NCBI GenBank assembly: GCA_016124535.1
Contig: WGNK01000002.1
Coordinates: 184,571 to 248,570, forward strand
From: Azospirillum sp.
GTDB lineage: Bacteria; Pseudomonadota; Alphaproteobacteria; Azospirillales; Azospirillaceae
Direction of reading: 5' to 3'
Length of the DNA stretch: 64,000 nt
Shown here in pieces: positions 53,724-63,220 of this stretch. The position numbers were made by a program, and so were the translations under genes. Each line of letters begins with the position of its first letter. Position 1 is the stretch's first letter. Below the pieces are notes generated by a model. The model was not told the origin of the DNA. It saw only the letters and a list, made by a program, of their open reading frames with translations, and did no database searches.

Positions 53724-56340
53724 GTTTGGTGCGGGCCGCGGCGGCTTCGTCGCGGCGGTCGCGATTGTCCTCGACCACCTCCTCGGGCGCCTTGGCCATG
53801 AACTCGGCATTGCCGAGTTTGCGCTCGATCTTGACGATCTCGGCGTCGAGCTTGGCGATCTCCTTGGTCAGGCGCGTCCGCTCGTGGTCGAGGTCGATGA
53901 TGCCGGCCAAAGGCAGCACCAGCGTCGCCTCGTCGATCACCGCCAGGGCCGCACCCTTGGGCGGCGCCTCGGCGGTCGCCTCGACCGAGGCCAAGCGAGC
54001 CAGGCGCAAGATCAAGTCGCGGTGGGTCGCGAGATGGCCGGCGGCGACCGGCCCCAGGCCCTTGAGCAAGGCCGGGATATGGGCGCCGGGCGGCACGTTC
54101 ATCTCGGACCGGATGGTCCGCACCTGGGAAACCAGACGCACCACCCAATCCATCTCGGTCGCCGCGGCGGGATCAATCAGGCGAGCGTCGAAGCGGGGCC
54201 AGGGCGCGGTGATCAGCCGCCCGGCCCCCTGCGGCCCGAGTTGCTCCCATAATTCCTCGGTAATAAACGGCATCACCGGATGCAACAGGTGGAGCAACTG
54301 GCCGAGCGCCCAGGCGGTGGTCGCCCGGGTTTCCGCTTTGGCCGCCTCGTCGGTACCGGCCAGGATCGGCTTGGTGAACTCAAGGTACCAATCGCACAGC
54401 GTACCCCAGGCGAACTGATACAGAATATTGGCGGCGTCGTTGAAGCGGTAATTTTCCAGGGCCTCGGCAGCACGGGCCGCGGTGGCGGCCAATTCGCCGA
54501 CGATCCAGCGATTGACCGTCTCCTTGACCGCGCCGGGGTCGAAGCCGGGCACACTCCGGCAACCGCCGAGTTCGCAGAACCGCGCCGCGTTCCACAGTTT
54601 GGTCGCGAAGTTGCGATAGCCTTCAACCCGGCCCTTGGACAGCTTGATGTCGCGGCCTTGTGCCGCCATCGCGGTCAGGGTGAAGCGCAGAGCGTCGCAG
54701 CCGTATTCGTCGATCAGGTCGAGCGGGTCCATGATATTGCCCTTCGACTTCGACATCTTCTGGCCGCGCTCGTCGCGCACCAGGGCATGGATATAGACGG
54801 TGCGGAACGGCACTTCGCCCATGAAGTGGAGTCCCATCATCATCATCCGGGCAACCCAGAAGAAGATGATGTCGAAACCGGTGACCAGCACATCGGTCGG
54901 ATAATAGCGTTTCAATTCCGGCGTCGGCTGCGGCCAACCGATCGTCGAGAACGGCCATAACGCCGAAGAAAACCAGGTGTCGAGCACGTCGGCGTCGCGC
55001 ACCAGTGCCGTCTCGGTGCCGTACTGCGCCCGCGCCGCCGCCAGCGCCGCCGCCTCGGTCTCCGCGACGAACACGGCGCCGTCCGGCCCGTACCACGCCG
55101 GAATCTGGTGGCCCCACCAGATCTGCCGGCTGATGCACCAGGGTTGGATGTTGCGCATCCACTCGAAGTAGGTGTTCTCCCATTGCTTGGGCACGAACTC
55201 GGTGCGCCCCTGCTCGACCGCGGCCAGCGCCGGCACGGCCAGGGTCTTGGCGTCGCAATACCACTGGTCGGTCAGCCACGGTTCGATCGCCACCCCTGAG
55301 CGGTCGCCGTGGGGCACCGAATGGGTGTGTGGTTCGATCTTGTCGACCAGCCCCAACGCCTCCAGATCGGCAACCACCCTTTTCCGTGCCTCGTAGCGGT
55401 CGAGACCGCGATAGGGCTCCGGCACGGCATCGTTCAGGCGGGCGTCGCGATCGAGAATGTTGATCGCCGCCACGCCCTGGCGCTTGCCGACGTCGAAATC
55501 GTTGAAATCGTGGGCCGGCGTGATCTTGACCGCGCCGCTGCCGGTCGCCGGGTCGGCGTAGGCGTCGGCGACGATCGGGATGCACCGCCCGACCAGCGGC
55601 AGTTCCACGTCCTGCCCCACCAGGTCGCGGTAACGCTCGTCGTCGGGATGGACCGCAACCGCGGTATCGCCGAGCATGGTCTCGGGCCGGGTGGTTGCAA
55701 CCACGATGTAACGGCCGCTGCCATCGGCCAGGGGATAGCGGAAATGCCAGAGATGGCCTTTGATCTCGCGCTGCTCGACTTCGAGGTCGGAGATCGCGGT
55801 GTGCAGGCGCGGGTCCCAGTTGACCAGGCGCTTGTCCTTGTAGATCAGGCCCTGCTTGTAGAGTTCGACGAAGACCTTGCGCACCGCCTGATTGAGGCCT
55901 TCGTCCATGGTGAAGCGCTCGCGCGCCCAATCCGGCGAAGCCCCCAGGCGGCGCAATTGGCGGGTGATGGTACCGCCGGAATGGGCCTTCCACTCCCACA
56001 CCTTGGCCAGGAAGGCGTCGCGGCCCAAGCCGAGTCGGCTCTGACCCTCCGCCTCCAGGCGCCGTTCGACCACCATCTGGGTCGCGATCCCGGCATGGTC
56101 GGTCCCCGGCTGCCACAGCGCGTCCTTGCCCCGCATGCGCCAGAATCGAATCAGAATGTCCTGGAGCGTGTGGTTGAGCGCATGCCCCATATGCAGGCTG
56201 CCGGTGACGTTGGGCGGCGGCATCATGATGCAATAGGGCGCCACCGTGGCCGTGGGGTCGGCGGCAAACGCACCCGACGCTTCCCACGCCGCGTAATGCT
56301 TCGCTTCGACCTCGGCGGGCCGATAGGTCTTGTCCAGCAT
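53692..56340 (-). CDS. valS: Valyl-tRNA synthetase
   Basis: 882 residues, a full class I synthetase. The HIGH motif is in [14 protein letters not shown], the KMSKS motif is in [16 protein letters not shown], the editing domain lies between them ([17 protein letters not shown]), and the C-terminal coiled coil is present ([19 protein letters not shown]). The ATG at 56340 gives [16 protein letters not shown], the usual start; the longer open frame upstream runs through popZ and is ignored. Confidence 0.98.
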   Translation of the reverse strand: MLDKTYRPAEVEAKHYAAWEASGAFAADPTATVAPYCIMMPPPNVTGSLHMGHALNHTLQDILIRFWRMRGKDALWQPGTDHAGIATQMVVERRLEAEGQSRLGLGRDAFLAKVWEWKAHSGGTITRQLRRLGASPDWARERFTMDEGLNQAVRKVFVELYKQGLIYKDKRLVNWDPRLHTAISDLEVEQREIKGHLWHFRYPLADGSGRYIVVATTRPETMLGDTAVAVHPDDERYRDLVGQDVELPLVGRCIPIVADAYADPATGSGAVKITPAHDFNDFDVGKRQGVAAINILDRDARLNDAVPEPYRGLDRYEARKRVVADLEALGLVDKIEPHTHSVPHGDRSGVAIEPWLTDQWYCDAKTLAVPALAAVEQGRTEFVPKQWENTYFEWMRNIQPWCISRQIWWGHQIPAWYGPDGAVFVAETEAAALAAARAQYGTETALVRDADVLDTWFSSALWPFSTIGWPQPTPELKRYYPTDVLVTGFDIIFFWVARMMMMGLHFMGEVPFRTVYIHALVRDERGQKMSKSKGNIMDPLDLIDEYGCDALRFTLTAMAAQGRDIKLSKGRVEGYRNFATKLWNAARFCELGGCRSVPGFDPGAVKETVNRWIVGELAATAARAAEALENYRFNDAANILYQFAWGTLCDWYLEFTKPILAGTDEAAKAETRATTAWALGQLLHLLHPVMPFITEELWEQLGPQGAGRLITAPWPRFDARLIDPAAATEMDWVVRLVSQVRTIRSEMNVPPGAHIPALLKGLGPVAAGHLATHRDLILRLARLASVEATAEAPPKGAALAVIDEATLVLPLAGIIDLDHERTRLTKEIAKLDAEIVKIERKLGNAEFMAKAPEEVVEDNRDRRDEAAAARTKLNAALAMLAG

Positions 56341-56377
56341 TGCTGAACCTTTCACTGATCTGATCGGAGACGGCGGC

Positions 56378-57010
56378 TCAAAAATCGCGGGCGCGGCGGA
56401 CCATCTTGTCGATCTCCTGGCGGACCAGTCTTTCGACCAGCCCCGGCAGGTGTTCGTCAAGCCATTCGCGCAAGAGCGGCCGCAGCAGCTCCTTGATGAC
56501 ATCCTCGACGGTGCGCGCGCCGGGACTGATCGGCATCGAGCCGATGAAGCGCTCGGCCCCCAGATTGTTGGCGAGGTGCGAGAATGCCTCTGTCGCCGCC
56601 TGGGCCGGCCGCGGCGAAACCAGCGCGTCATCGTCGTAATTCATCCGCGGCCTGGGTGGCGGCGGCGGTCGGGGCGGTTCGGGTTCCGGTTCGAGATTCC
56701 AGGCACCGCTCGCGTCTTCGTCGAAGTCCGACAACGTGTCGTCTTCGACCACTTCGGTCAGTTCCAGCGCATCGTCATCGTCGTCGTCATCCATCGGCGG
56801 TGGTGGCGGCGGTGGTGGCGGCGCTGCTTTGGGCGGCGGCGGTGGCGGCGCTGGTTTCGGCGGTGGCGGGGGCGGTGGCGGTGGTGGCGGTGGTGGCGGA
56901 GCGGCGACCTCGACCGGCTTGGGTGCGGTTTCGCCGTCCTCGGAAATGATGCGACGGATGGAGGCGAGAATTTCCTCCATCGATGGTTCTTGGGTTTTTC
57001 CGTCGCTCAT
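56378..57010 (-). CDS. popZ: Polar organising protein PopZ (DUF2497)
   Basis: 210 residues. The N-terminal helix [16 protein letters not shown] binds client proteins; the C-terminal helices ([40 protein letters not shown]) form the oligomer. Between them is a disordered proline- and acid-rich stretch with a run of 14 prolines, two further long proline runs and seven consecutive Asp. PopZ builds the pole-anchoring condensate that holds the centromere. It lies 37 bases upstream of valS on the same strand. Confidence 0.92.
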   Translation of the reverse strand: MSDGKTQEPSMEEILASIRRIISEDGETAPKPVEVAAPPPPPPPPPPPPPPKPAPPPPPPKAAPPPPPPPPPMDDDDDDDALELTEVVEDDTLSDFDEDASGAWNLEPEPEPPRPPPPPRPRMNYDDDALVSPRPAQAATEAFSHLANNLGAERFIGSMPISPGARTVEDVIKELLRPLLREWLDEHLPGLVERLVRQEIDKMVRRARDF

Positions 57011-57120
57011 TGCAGCGTCATCCGGCCTTGCATCCAGTGTCGGCAGCCTAAGCCGGTCAGGATGAAATTGCTACAGGACAATATTGCGCATCGAGATCCA
57101 CCGAACCCGAGCAAAATAGC

Positions 57121-58629
57121 TCAGTCGTCGGCGCCAGTTCCCCACCAACGGTCGCGGACCGACCGGTAATAGGCTTGATAATCGTAGTATTCGACCGCCA
57201 ATTTGAGTTCCTGGGCGGTCAGCCGGCCAATTGCGGCCAACAGATTGAAGGTCGCCACCGCCTCGTCCCGACTGTCACGCACCAGGTTGACCCGCGCATC
57301 GAGCAGCTCCTGCTCGGCATTCAGGGTGTCCAGGACGGTACGGGTGCCGACCGTCGCCTCTTGCCGAACGCCTTCCAGCGCAATTTCGTTGGAACGGATT
57401 TCCGCCCGGCGCGATTTGATGCTGGCGCGCGAGGTGGTCAGAGCCTCCCAGGCCTTGATCGCACCGTCTCTGGCCTGACGGTGGGCCTCGTCGATCTGCA
57501 GGCGCCTTTGCCCCGCGGTCTGGCGGGCCTCGCGCGCGCGCGCCGCGACCGATCCCGAGGTATAGAGCGGGATTGTCACCTGGGCCAACAGGCGACCCGA
57601 GCTGGTATTGTCGATGTTGGTGCTCTGCTCGTCCGACTTGGACAGCGAGGCGGTCAGACTGGCCTGGGGCCACAACTCGCCATCAACCGCGTCGACCGAG
57701 TTGCGCGCAGCGGCTTCGGCGAACACGGCGGCCACCACCGCCGGATTGTTATTCTGGGCCTGGATCATCGCCTCGTCGATGGTCGACGGCAGCGGGTAGG
57801 TGATCTTCGGCGCCTTGAGCTTGGCCGGCGGCGCTCCGACCAGCCGAGCATAGGTCGATCGCGACGTGCGCAGATTGCCTTCGGCGAGCACCCGCTCGGC
57901 AGTCGATCGCGCCAATCGTGCCTCGCCCTGGCTCACGTCCGTCTTGGTGATCTCGCCGACCCGGAAGCGATCCTGGGTTGCCTCGAGCTGGCGACGCAGG
58001 ACTTGCTCGTTATTGATATTGAGGTCGACCACAGCCTGGTCGCGCACCACATCCAGGTAGGCGGTGGCGGTGGCGCGCAGAACTTCCTGCTCCTGGTTCA
58101 ACAGGCTGGCGCGTTGGGATTGCACCAGGTTTTCCGCGCGCTTGATTCCGGCCTCGATACTGCCGCCGCGATAGATCGGCTGGGTCGCCTGCAGGCTGAG
58201 GCTACGCGGGTCGGTGCGCTGCCAATCCCGGGTCAGGTAGGTGTCGTTCCAGCTCTGGCCGGCCGAACCCACCGCCTGCACGGTCGGCCGCTGGCCCGAC
58301 AGCGCCTGCGGCACCTGTTCGTCCACCGCACGCAACTGCGCGCGGGCAGCATCGAGAGTCGGATTGGTCATATAGGCCTGACCGAGCGCACTCTCCAGAG
58401 TTTCAGAGCCGTCCCGTTCGGCAGCTTTGCGGTCTGCGGCCTTTCGATCGACCGCTTTCCGGTCGGTGGATTTGCCTGCGGCCCAACCGTCGGCTGCCGG
58501 AACCGCCGCCAGCAGCACCGCGGCAACCAGGGCGGCTGCCGCCCCGGCCCACCGCGGATACCGTCTCGGACCGGGGTCTTCCCCTCGTGCCATCCCCGAA
58601 GACGGCAAAATTGGCGTCACGCTGGTCAT
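57121..58629 (-). CDS. tolC: TolC-family outer-membrane efflux protein
   Basis: 502 residues. It forms the trimeric outer-membrane channel of type I secretion and multidrug efflux. A signal peptide (AGAAAALVAAVLLAAVPAADG) is followed by a Lys/Arg/Asp-rich stretch with repeated DRKA, and the two OEP repeats with long helices follow (SLSLQATQPIYRGGSIEAGI; RLLAQVTIPLYTSGSVAARA). The ATG at 58629 has GAGAGGG at good spacing. The extended N-terminus before the signal helix is unusual. Confidence 0.92.
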   Translation of the reverse strand: MTSVTPILPSSGMARGEDPGPRRYPRWAGAAAALVAAVLLAAVPAADGWAAGKSTDRKAVDRKAADRKAAERDGSETLESALGQAYMTNPTLDAARAQLRAVDEQVPQALSGQRPTVQAVGSAGQSWNDTYLTRDWQRTDPRSLSLQATQPIYRGGSIEAGIKRAENLVQSQRASLLNQEQEVLRATATAYLDVVRDQAVVDLNINNEQVLRRQLEATQDRFRVGEITKTDVSQGEARLARSTAERVLAEGNLRTSRSTYARLVGAPPAKLKAPKITYPLPSTIDEAMIQAQNNNPAVVAAVFAEAAARNSVDAVDGELWPQASLTASLSKSDEQSTNIDNTSSGRLLAQVTIPLYTSGSVAARAREARQTAGQRRLQIDEAHRQARDGAIKAWEALTTSRASIKSRRAEIRSNEIALEGVRQEATVGTRTVLDTLNAEQELLDARVNLVRDSRDEAVATFNLLAAIGRLTAQELKLAVEYYDYQAYYRSVRDRWWGTGADD

Positions 58630-58713
58630 CAGCATCCCTCTCGCGAAAGCGCCCCGGCCTTCGGAAAATCGCCTCCCTCTGGCCGGGAACAACCATGCTC
58701 CGGCACACTTGGT

Positions 58714-58725
58714 AACAACGTTGTT
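58714..58725. promoter_or_regulatory. 12-bp palindrome upstream of tolC
   Basis: AACAACGTTGTT is a perfect palindrome, flanked by GGT and AACC, and lies 85 bases before the tolC start in the tolC-pcm gap. It may be an operator for a TetR- or LacI-like repressor. Confidence 0.35.
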
Positions 58726-58776
58726 GAACCCTGTCCATAAAGATAGGGTCGTAACGATGGAATAGCGGTTAAGCGT

Positions 58777-59442
58777 TCAGAATACGAAGGTCGGTTTCGC
58801 TTCGAACCCAGGAAGACAAGGACTGGCGGCATCGAACAGAACGCGGTTCGATATCGTGCCGGCGACCCGCCGATAAAGACGGGCCGACCCGACTCCGCCG
58901 AACGGCGAAATCACCGCAAGCAGCCGTCCGCCTTCGGCAAGTTGATCGAGCAGCCGTTCCGGTACTTGCGCGACACCGCCATCGATCAGGATCACGTCGT
59001 ACGGCGCCTGGGCGGGATAGCCGGTGGCGAGGTCGCCCTCGTAAACAACGACGTTGTCAGCGCCCAGTTCCGACAGGCTCTCGGTGGCGTGGCCGGCCAG
59101 TTCCGCATCCGATTCGATTGCGACCACGGTCGCCGCCAGGCGCGCCAAGAGCGCCGCCGAATAGCCGGTGCCGCAGCCGATCACCAGCACAACATCGCTC
59201 GGGGTGATCGCCGCCCCCTGGAGCAGCCGGGCGGTCACCAGGGGTTCGCCCAGATAGCGGCCATTGCCGACCGGCACCGCCTCGTCGACATAGGCAATGC
59301 CGCGCACCGCCTTGGGCACGAACTGTTCGCGCGGCACCGCCGCAAGAGCGGCGACCACGCCCGGATCCGTCACCCGGTTGGGCCGGATCTGGCCTTCGAC
59401 CATATTGAAGCGCGCCGCAGCAAAATTCGTCATGGCGATCAT
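58777..59442 (-). CDS. pcm: Protein-L-isoaspartate O-methyltransferase family protein
   Basis: 221 residues. It transfers a methyl group from SAM to isoaspartyl residues, starting repair of aged proteins. The substrate region is FNMVEGQIRPNRVTD, then PREQFVPKAVRGIAYVDE; SAM motif I is VIGCGTGYSAALLARLA, followed by AIESD, and the post-motif is VILIDGGVAQVPERLLDQL. GAGGG lies six bases before the ATG at 59442. The pcm-tolC order is common in alphaproteobacteria. Confidence 0.88.
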   Translation of the reverse strand: MIAMTNFAAARFNMVEGQIRPNRVTDPGVVAALAAVPREQFVPKAVRGIAYVDEAVPVGNGRYLGEPLVTARLLQGAAITPSDVVLVIGCGTGYSAALLARLAATVVAIESDAELAGHATESLSELGADNVVVYEGDLATGYPAQAPYDVILIDGGVAQVPERLLDQLAEGGRLLAVISPFGGVGSARLYRRVAGTISNRVLFDAASPCLPGFEAKPTFVF

Positions 59443-59715
59443 CAGCACCCTCGGCCGTTTGACGGTTGTCCCGTCGCGGCAACGCCCACGCGCCGCCGCC
59501 CCCTGCTGTATATCCACGCCCGAAAGGAAACACAATGCCACGCGCCGACGCGTGACCCTGTCAAATCGCCCCCGGCCGCCGCCGCTCCCGCCGCCGCCGT
59601 CATTCCGACCGCGGCGGCTGCGGTTTTGCCGATCCTCCCGGAGGGCATCGCGTGCGATGACCAAAGACACCGGCCCAAAAGCCGGGCCGCCCTACGCCGC
59701 CCGATTTGCGGCAAA

Positions 59716-60189
59716 TTACGGCGGCCAGGCGCCGGCGCCGGGGAACACCGCGATCACCAGGGCACAGACCGGCTCGCCGCGACATTCGATCCCGGTCAGT
59801 TTGCTGCGGTTGGGACCGAGCGGAAAGGGTCGGCGGGCCTTCATCGAATCCAGGGTCAGGGTGATATCCCGCTCGACATCCGCCCGTCCGGCGCCGGTGA
59901 TCTCGACGAACAGGCCCTTACCGCTGGCGTCCTGGCACCAGCCAAGCCCGGCCCAAGCCTCTTGCCCGACCTCCACCGCGTATTTGTGCGCCATCACGAC
60001 GTAGCGGCGCTGACCGAATTCCTCGGCCGGGGTCAATACCGGCTGGTCGATAATCTCGGCGCCCGGCGGCACCACCGAGGACAGATGAAGCAGGTTCCAG
60101 TGAGTGACTCCGGCGGCCATCAGGGCGGCATCGAAGGCCGACAGCGTGGTCGGTCCGCTGCCGGTGCCGGAGGTCAGGGGAATCTTCAT
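59716..60189 (-). CDS. Pyruvoyl-dependent arginine decarboxylase
   Basis: 157 residues. The enzyme makes its own pyruvoyl cofactor by self-cleavage between Ser37 and Ser38 in HLSSVVPPG, and decarboxylates arginine to agmatine. The start SGTGSGPTTLSAFDAAL, EIIDQPVLTPAEEFGQRRYV and the ending LVIAVFPG match the PvlArgDC family. It is the last gene of a four-gene unit with a JmjC-type oxygenase, an SDR and an amidinotransferase, starting 10 bases after the oxygenase. Confidence 0.88.
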   Translation of the reverse strand: MKIPLTSGTGSGPTTLSAFDAALMAAGVTHWNLLHLSSVVPPGAEIIDQPVLTPAEEFGQRRYVVMAHKYAVEVGQEAWAGLGWCQDASGKGLFVEITGAGRADVERDITLTLDSMKARRPFPLGPNRSKLTGIECRGEPVCALVIAVFPGAGAWPP

Positions 60190-60199
60190 AGCCGCAGTC

Positions 60200-61117
60200 T
60201 CATTTCCAGTTCGATCCGACCAGTTGCGTCGCTTTGGCGACCCGTTTGCCTTCGACCATCATGTGGCAGGTGCAGTCCTTGCCGTAGAAACCCCAGTTGT
60301 GAAGGGTTTCCATCATTCGGGCCGGCGCCTCGTTGCGCAGCAGCCCCCGCCAGTCCTGGCCGAAATTATTGATGCTGATCGAGATATCGAGCGACTCAAC
60401 TCGGTGCCACCATTTCGGCGGCACATAGAGGATATCGCCCGGATTGAGGACGACGGTCGCCGGGCGCGCCTCCGCGTAGCGCGGATGGCGAACCGGATCC
60501 CAGGCCTTGACGTCGATCGCGCTCATGTCCGAGCGGAATTCGTAGCGCCTGGTCGGGTACATGCAGTTGGTCCGTTCCGGCGGCACCAGCAGGACCCGCT
60601 TGCGTCCGGCGACCTGGATCAGAATGTTGTCGCTCCAGTCGGTGTGGTAGCCGGTCACGGTCCCGGCTGGCCCGACCCAGCCATAGGTCGCGTTCAGCAT
60701 GGTCAGATCGGTGAAGAAACCCATCCGCAAATCGGCGGTCAATTCCGGAAACACCCGTAAAATATCGATCAGGGTGGCATAGGGACGCTTCGGTCGGGAC
60801 GGATCATGAATCTCGTCGTCCTTGTCCAGGAGCCGCTGGACATAGTTCTGAAAATTAACCACCGCGAAATCGGCGTCGCCCTGAATGACGTTGCCTTTTT
60901 CGACATAGACCGTGGTCTTCGGTTCCAGGGTCGCCAGGTAAGGCAGGGACCACGTCCTCACCGCCGGCCAATCGAGGGCGAAGCCGTCCAGAACCACCGG
61001 CCGCTTGGGGCGGAAATAGTCGCGATGGAAGCGCCCGCCCGAGAGCCCCCGGACCCGTTCGATGGGGTCGGCCTCCGGTTCTTCAGGCATGGTCAGGGCG
61101 TGAGCACGCTGGCCCAT
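60200..61117 (-). CDS. JmjC/cupin-like Fe(II)/2-oxoglutarate oxygenase
   Basis: 305 residues, cupin_8/JmjC fold like FIH-type hydroxylases. The iron ligands are His158 and Asp160 (GYHTDWSDN) and His238 (PPKWWHRVES). NPGDILYVPPKWWH is the signature of this group. KRPVVLDGFALDWPAVRTW is the usual N-terminal strand. The substrate may be a small molecule or a protein residue; operon context favours the arginine-derived product. GGAGGA precedes the ATG at 61117. It starts 40 bases after the SDR stop. Confidence 0.85.
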   Translation of the reverse strand: MGQRAHALTMPEEPEADPIERVRGLSGGRFHRDYFRPKRPVVLDGFALDWPAVRTWSLPYLATLEPKTTVYVEKGNVIQGDADFAVVNFQNYVQRLLDKDDEIHDPSRPKRPYATLIDILRVFPELTADLRMGFFTDLTMLNATYGWVGPAGTVTGYHTDWSDNILIQVAGRKRVLLVPPERTNCMYPTRRYEFRSDMSAIDVKAWDPVRHPRYAEARPATVVLNPGDILYVPPKWWHRVESLDISISINNFGQDWRGLLRNEAPARMMETLHNWGFYGKDCTCHMMVEGKRVAKATQLVGSNWK

Positions 61118-61157
61118 GGTCTCTGTCCTCCCTCGGGTATCTCCTAAGTGCTCGTTC

Positions 61158-61910
61158 TTAAGTGCTTGCCAGGCCACCGGCGGTTTCGCCGCCGTCGATG
61201 ATGATCGGCGAACCGTTAATGAAGGGCGCCTCCTCGGAGGCGAGAAACGCAAAAAGCGCCGCAATTTCTTCCGGGCGGGCATGACGGCCGAGCGGGATTT
61301 TGCGGTTGACCGCCGCCATTTCCGCCTCGGTATATTCGGACTGCTGCATCGGCGTCAGGACATAGCCCGGGCACACCGCGATCACCCGTACCGCCGGGGC
61401 CAGTTCCAAGGCCATGGTCCGGGTCAGTTCGATCACCGCCGCCTTGGCGGCATTGTAACCGGCATAGCCCGGCATCCCGACCAGGCCGCTGACAGAACCC
61501 ATATTGAGGATGACGCCGCCGCCCGCCGCCGCCATTCGCCGCGCCGCCAGCTGTGCTGCATGGAAAACGCCGGTCAGATTGACCGCGATCCCCCGGTTCC
61601 AATCTTCCGGGTCGATCTCAAGGAAGTCGCCGGCCTGACTGACGCCGGCGTTATTGATCAGCACGTCGAGACCGCCCAGCGCCCGGTCGAGTTCGCCGAA
61701 GGCCTGATCGAGCGCCGCGCGGTCCGTGACATCGGCCTCGACCACTCCGGCCAGGCCCGGCAAATCGGCCGCGAGCTGACGACCGCCCGCGGCATCGCGA
61801 TCGATCGCCGCAACCCGGCAGCCCTCGGCCAGGAAGCGCTCGGCGGTCGCCCGCCCGATGCCGCGCGCTCCACCGGTGACGATCACCCGTTTGCCCGCAA
61901 GTCCGCGCAT
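61158..61910 (-). CDS. Short-chain dehydrogenase/reductase in the guanidino cluster
   Basis: 250 residues. The NAD(P) site is TGGARGIGRATAERF, then NNAGVSQAG, and the catalytic motif is GYNAAKAAVIELTRTM with Ser in LNMGSVSG. AIDRDAAGG after the second strand, with Asp, suggests NAD preference. It starts 18 bases after the amidinotransferase stop, in the same operon. It probably oxidises or reduces an alcohol or carbonyl of the pathway product. Confidence 0.88.
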   Translation of the reverse strand: MRGLAGKRVIVTGGARGIGRATAERFLAEGCRVAAIDRDAAGGRQLAADLPGLAGVVEADVTDRAALDQAFGELDRALGGLDVLINNAGVSQAGDFLEIDPEDWNRGIAVNLTGVFHAAQLAARRMAAAGGGVILNMGSVSGLVGMPGYAGYNAAKAAVIELTRTMALELAPAVRVIAVCPGYVLTPMQQSEYTEAEMAAVNRKIPLGRHARPEEIAALFAFLASEEAPFINGSPIIIDGGETAGGLAST

Positions 61911-61928
61911 GGTCGGTGTCCGGGTCGC

Positions 61929-63053
61929 TCAGAAATAGCTCTGAAGCCCACCGCGGCGGCGCACGTCGCAGGTGGCGCAGTGAAACGCCCCACCCAGGCT
62001 GCCGAAGTTGCGGAACTTGACCGGAATCGGTTCAAACCCCTTGGATTTAAGGAAATCGATCATCGGCTGCTCCTCCGCTTCGACCACCACCCGCCGCTCG
62101 TCGAGGCTGAGGACGTTGAGCGACAGCCAGCGGCTGGTGAAATAGAACGGATGACTTTCGGAGACGGTGGGCTCGGGCGCGATCAGGATTTCCCACTGGT
62201 CGAACATCGCGGGCAAGGTGTTCGGGGTCAGGCGCGCCGGGTTGACCAGCAGCCGGCCGGGCGCCAGCGGCACGAAGCTGGCGTCGATGTGCATGGCGTT
62301 GGGATCGTCGAAGGCGAGGGTATGAACCCGGAACGCCGGACCCAGGTGGCGTGCCAGCCAGGCGATGCCGAACTGGTTGGTGACATGGCTCCGCTGACAG
62401 AAGATATCGCGGCCGACTCGACAGAAATCGGCGGCGTCGAACACCGGCTCGGCCTCGCTCACGGCGCTGATCCCGAGATTGATGTTGTAGCCCCCGCCCG
62501 GTGGGGCCGCGATATAGAAATCGTCGGCGAGTTCCGGCTTGGGTGCTGCGGTCCAGCGCGCGCCCTGACGGAAATAGCCCTTAAGCAGCGAGCGATAGGC
62601 GAGCGGCTCGAAATAACGGCAGCGCCACGCCATCGGCGCCTCGATAATCTCGTCACCGACCACCAGCAAGACGTCGCGCGGCATCGCTCCGTAGAGTCCG
62701 ACGATCGGCCCGAACGCCGGAGTCTGGAACGGCACCGACCAGTCCACCGGATCCGGACGGCGAACCGCGACGCCCTCGCTCTCCAGCACCTGCGACAGGA
62801 CATCCAGTTCCCTGGCCGCCTCGACCAGCAGTTCGGCGGCGAAGCGCCGACCGCCGTGGCGCCGGAAAAACTCCCAATGGCGCTGCGGCATGGTCGCCTC
62901 GAGCACGGCGTGCCATTCCGGAATGCAGGCATGATCAGCGCGCCCGACGATGACCTCCTCGAGCGGGTCCCATTCGGTGTAGCTGTTGACCACCGGCACG
63001 CTGGATTGGCCGACTGCACGGGTATTCTGGCGAGTTAACGAATCTGGCAACAT
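61929..63053 (-). CDS. Arginine:glycine amidinotransferase-like enzyme
   Basis: 374 residues, pentein fold. It should move the amidino group from arginine to an amine, leaving ornithine. SYTEWDPLEEVIVGRADHA is the standard start of AGAT-type enzymes; the catalytic His is in MHIDASFVPLAPG and the nucleophile is Cys359 in GGAFHCATCDVRRRG. The acceptor could be glycine, GABA, agmatine or another amine. It is the first gene of the cluster. The ATG at 63053 has no clear ribosome site and overlaps an ATGTTAACAT palindrome. Confidence 0.88.
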   Translation of the reverse strand: MLPDSLTRQNTRAVGQSSVPVVNSYTEWDPLEEVIVGRADHACIPEWHAVLEATMPQRHWEFFRRHGGRRFAAELLVEAARELDVLSQVLESEGVAVRRPDPVDWSVPFQTPAFGPIVGLYGAMPRDVLLVVGDEIIEAPMAWRCRYFEPLAYRSLLKGYFRQGARWTAAPKPELADDFYIAAPPGGGYNINLGISAVSEAEPVFDAADFCRVGRDIFCQRSHVTNQFGIAWLARHLGPAFRVHTLAFDDPNAMHIDASFVPLAPGRLLVNPARLTPNTLPAMFDQWEILIAPEPTVSESHPFYFTSRWLSLNVLSLDERRVVVEAEEQPMIDFLKSKGFEPIPVKFRNFGSLGGAFHCATCDVRRRGGLQSYF

Positions 63054-63073
63054 AATGTTAACATCTTATGAAG

Positions 63074-63093
63074 CATGATTACTGAAGATCATG
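63074..63093. promoter_or_regulatory. Inverted repeat upstream of the amidinotransferase
   Basis: CATGAT (63074-63079) and ATCATG (63088-63093) form an inverted repeat with an 8-base spacer, with outer GC and GTATGC giving partial extension. It lies about 21 bases before the amidinotransferase start in the AT-rich promoter zone. A second palindrome, ATGTTAACAT, is at 63055-63064. Confidence 0.4.
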
Positions 63094-63220
63094 GTATGCT
63101 TAACCATCGCAACCTGCGCTGCGACAGGGGCTTGTCGTGCACGAAAGTTTGTGCCAAGAATTCCAGCCCTAAGCAACCACTGAATTCTAGAATCTGCCAA
63201 CGGCCTGGAGGGGACACTCA

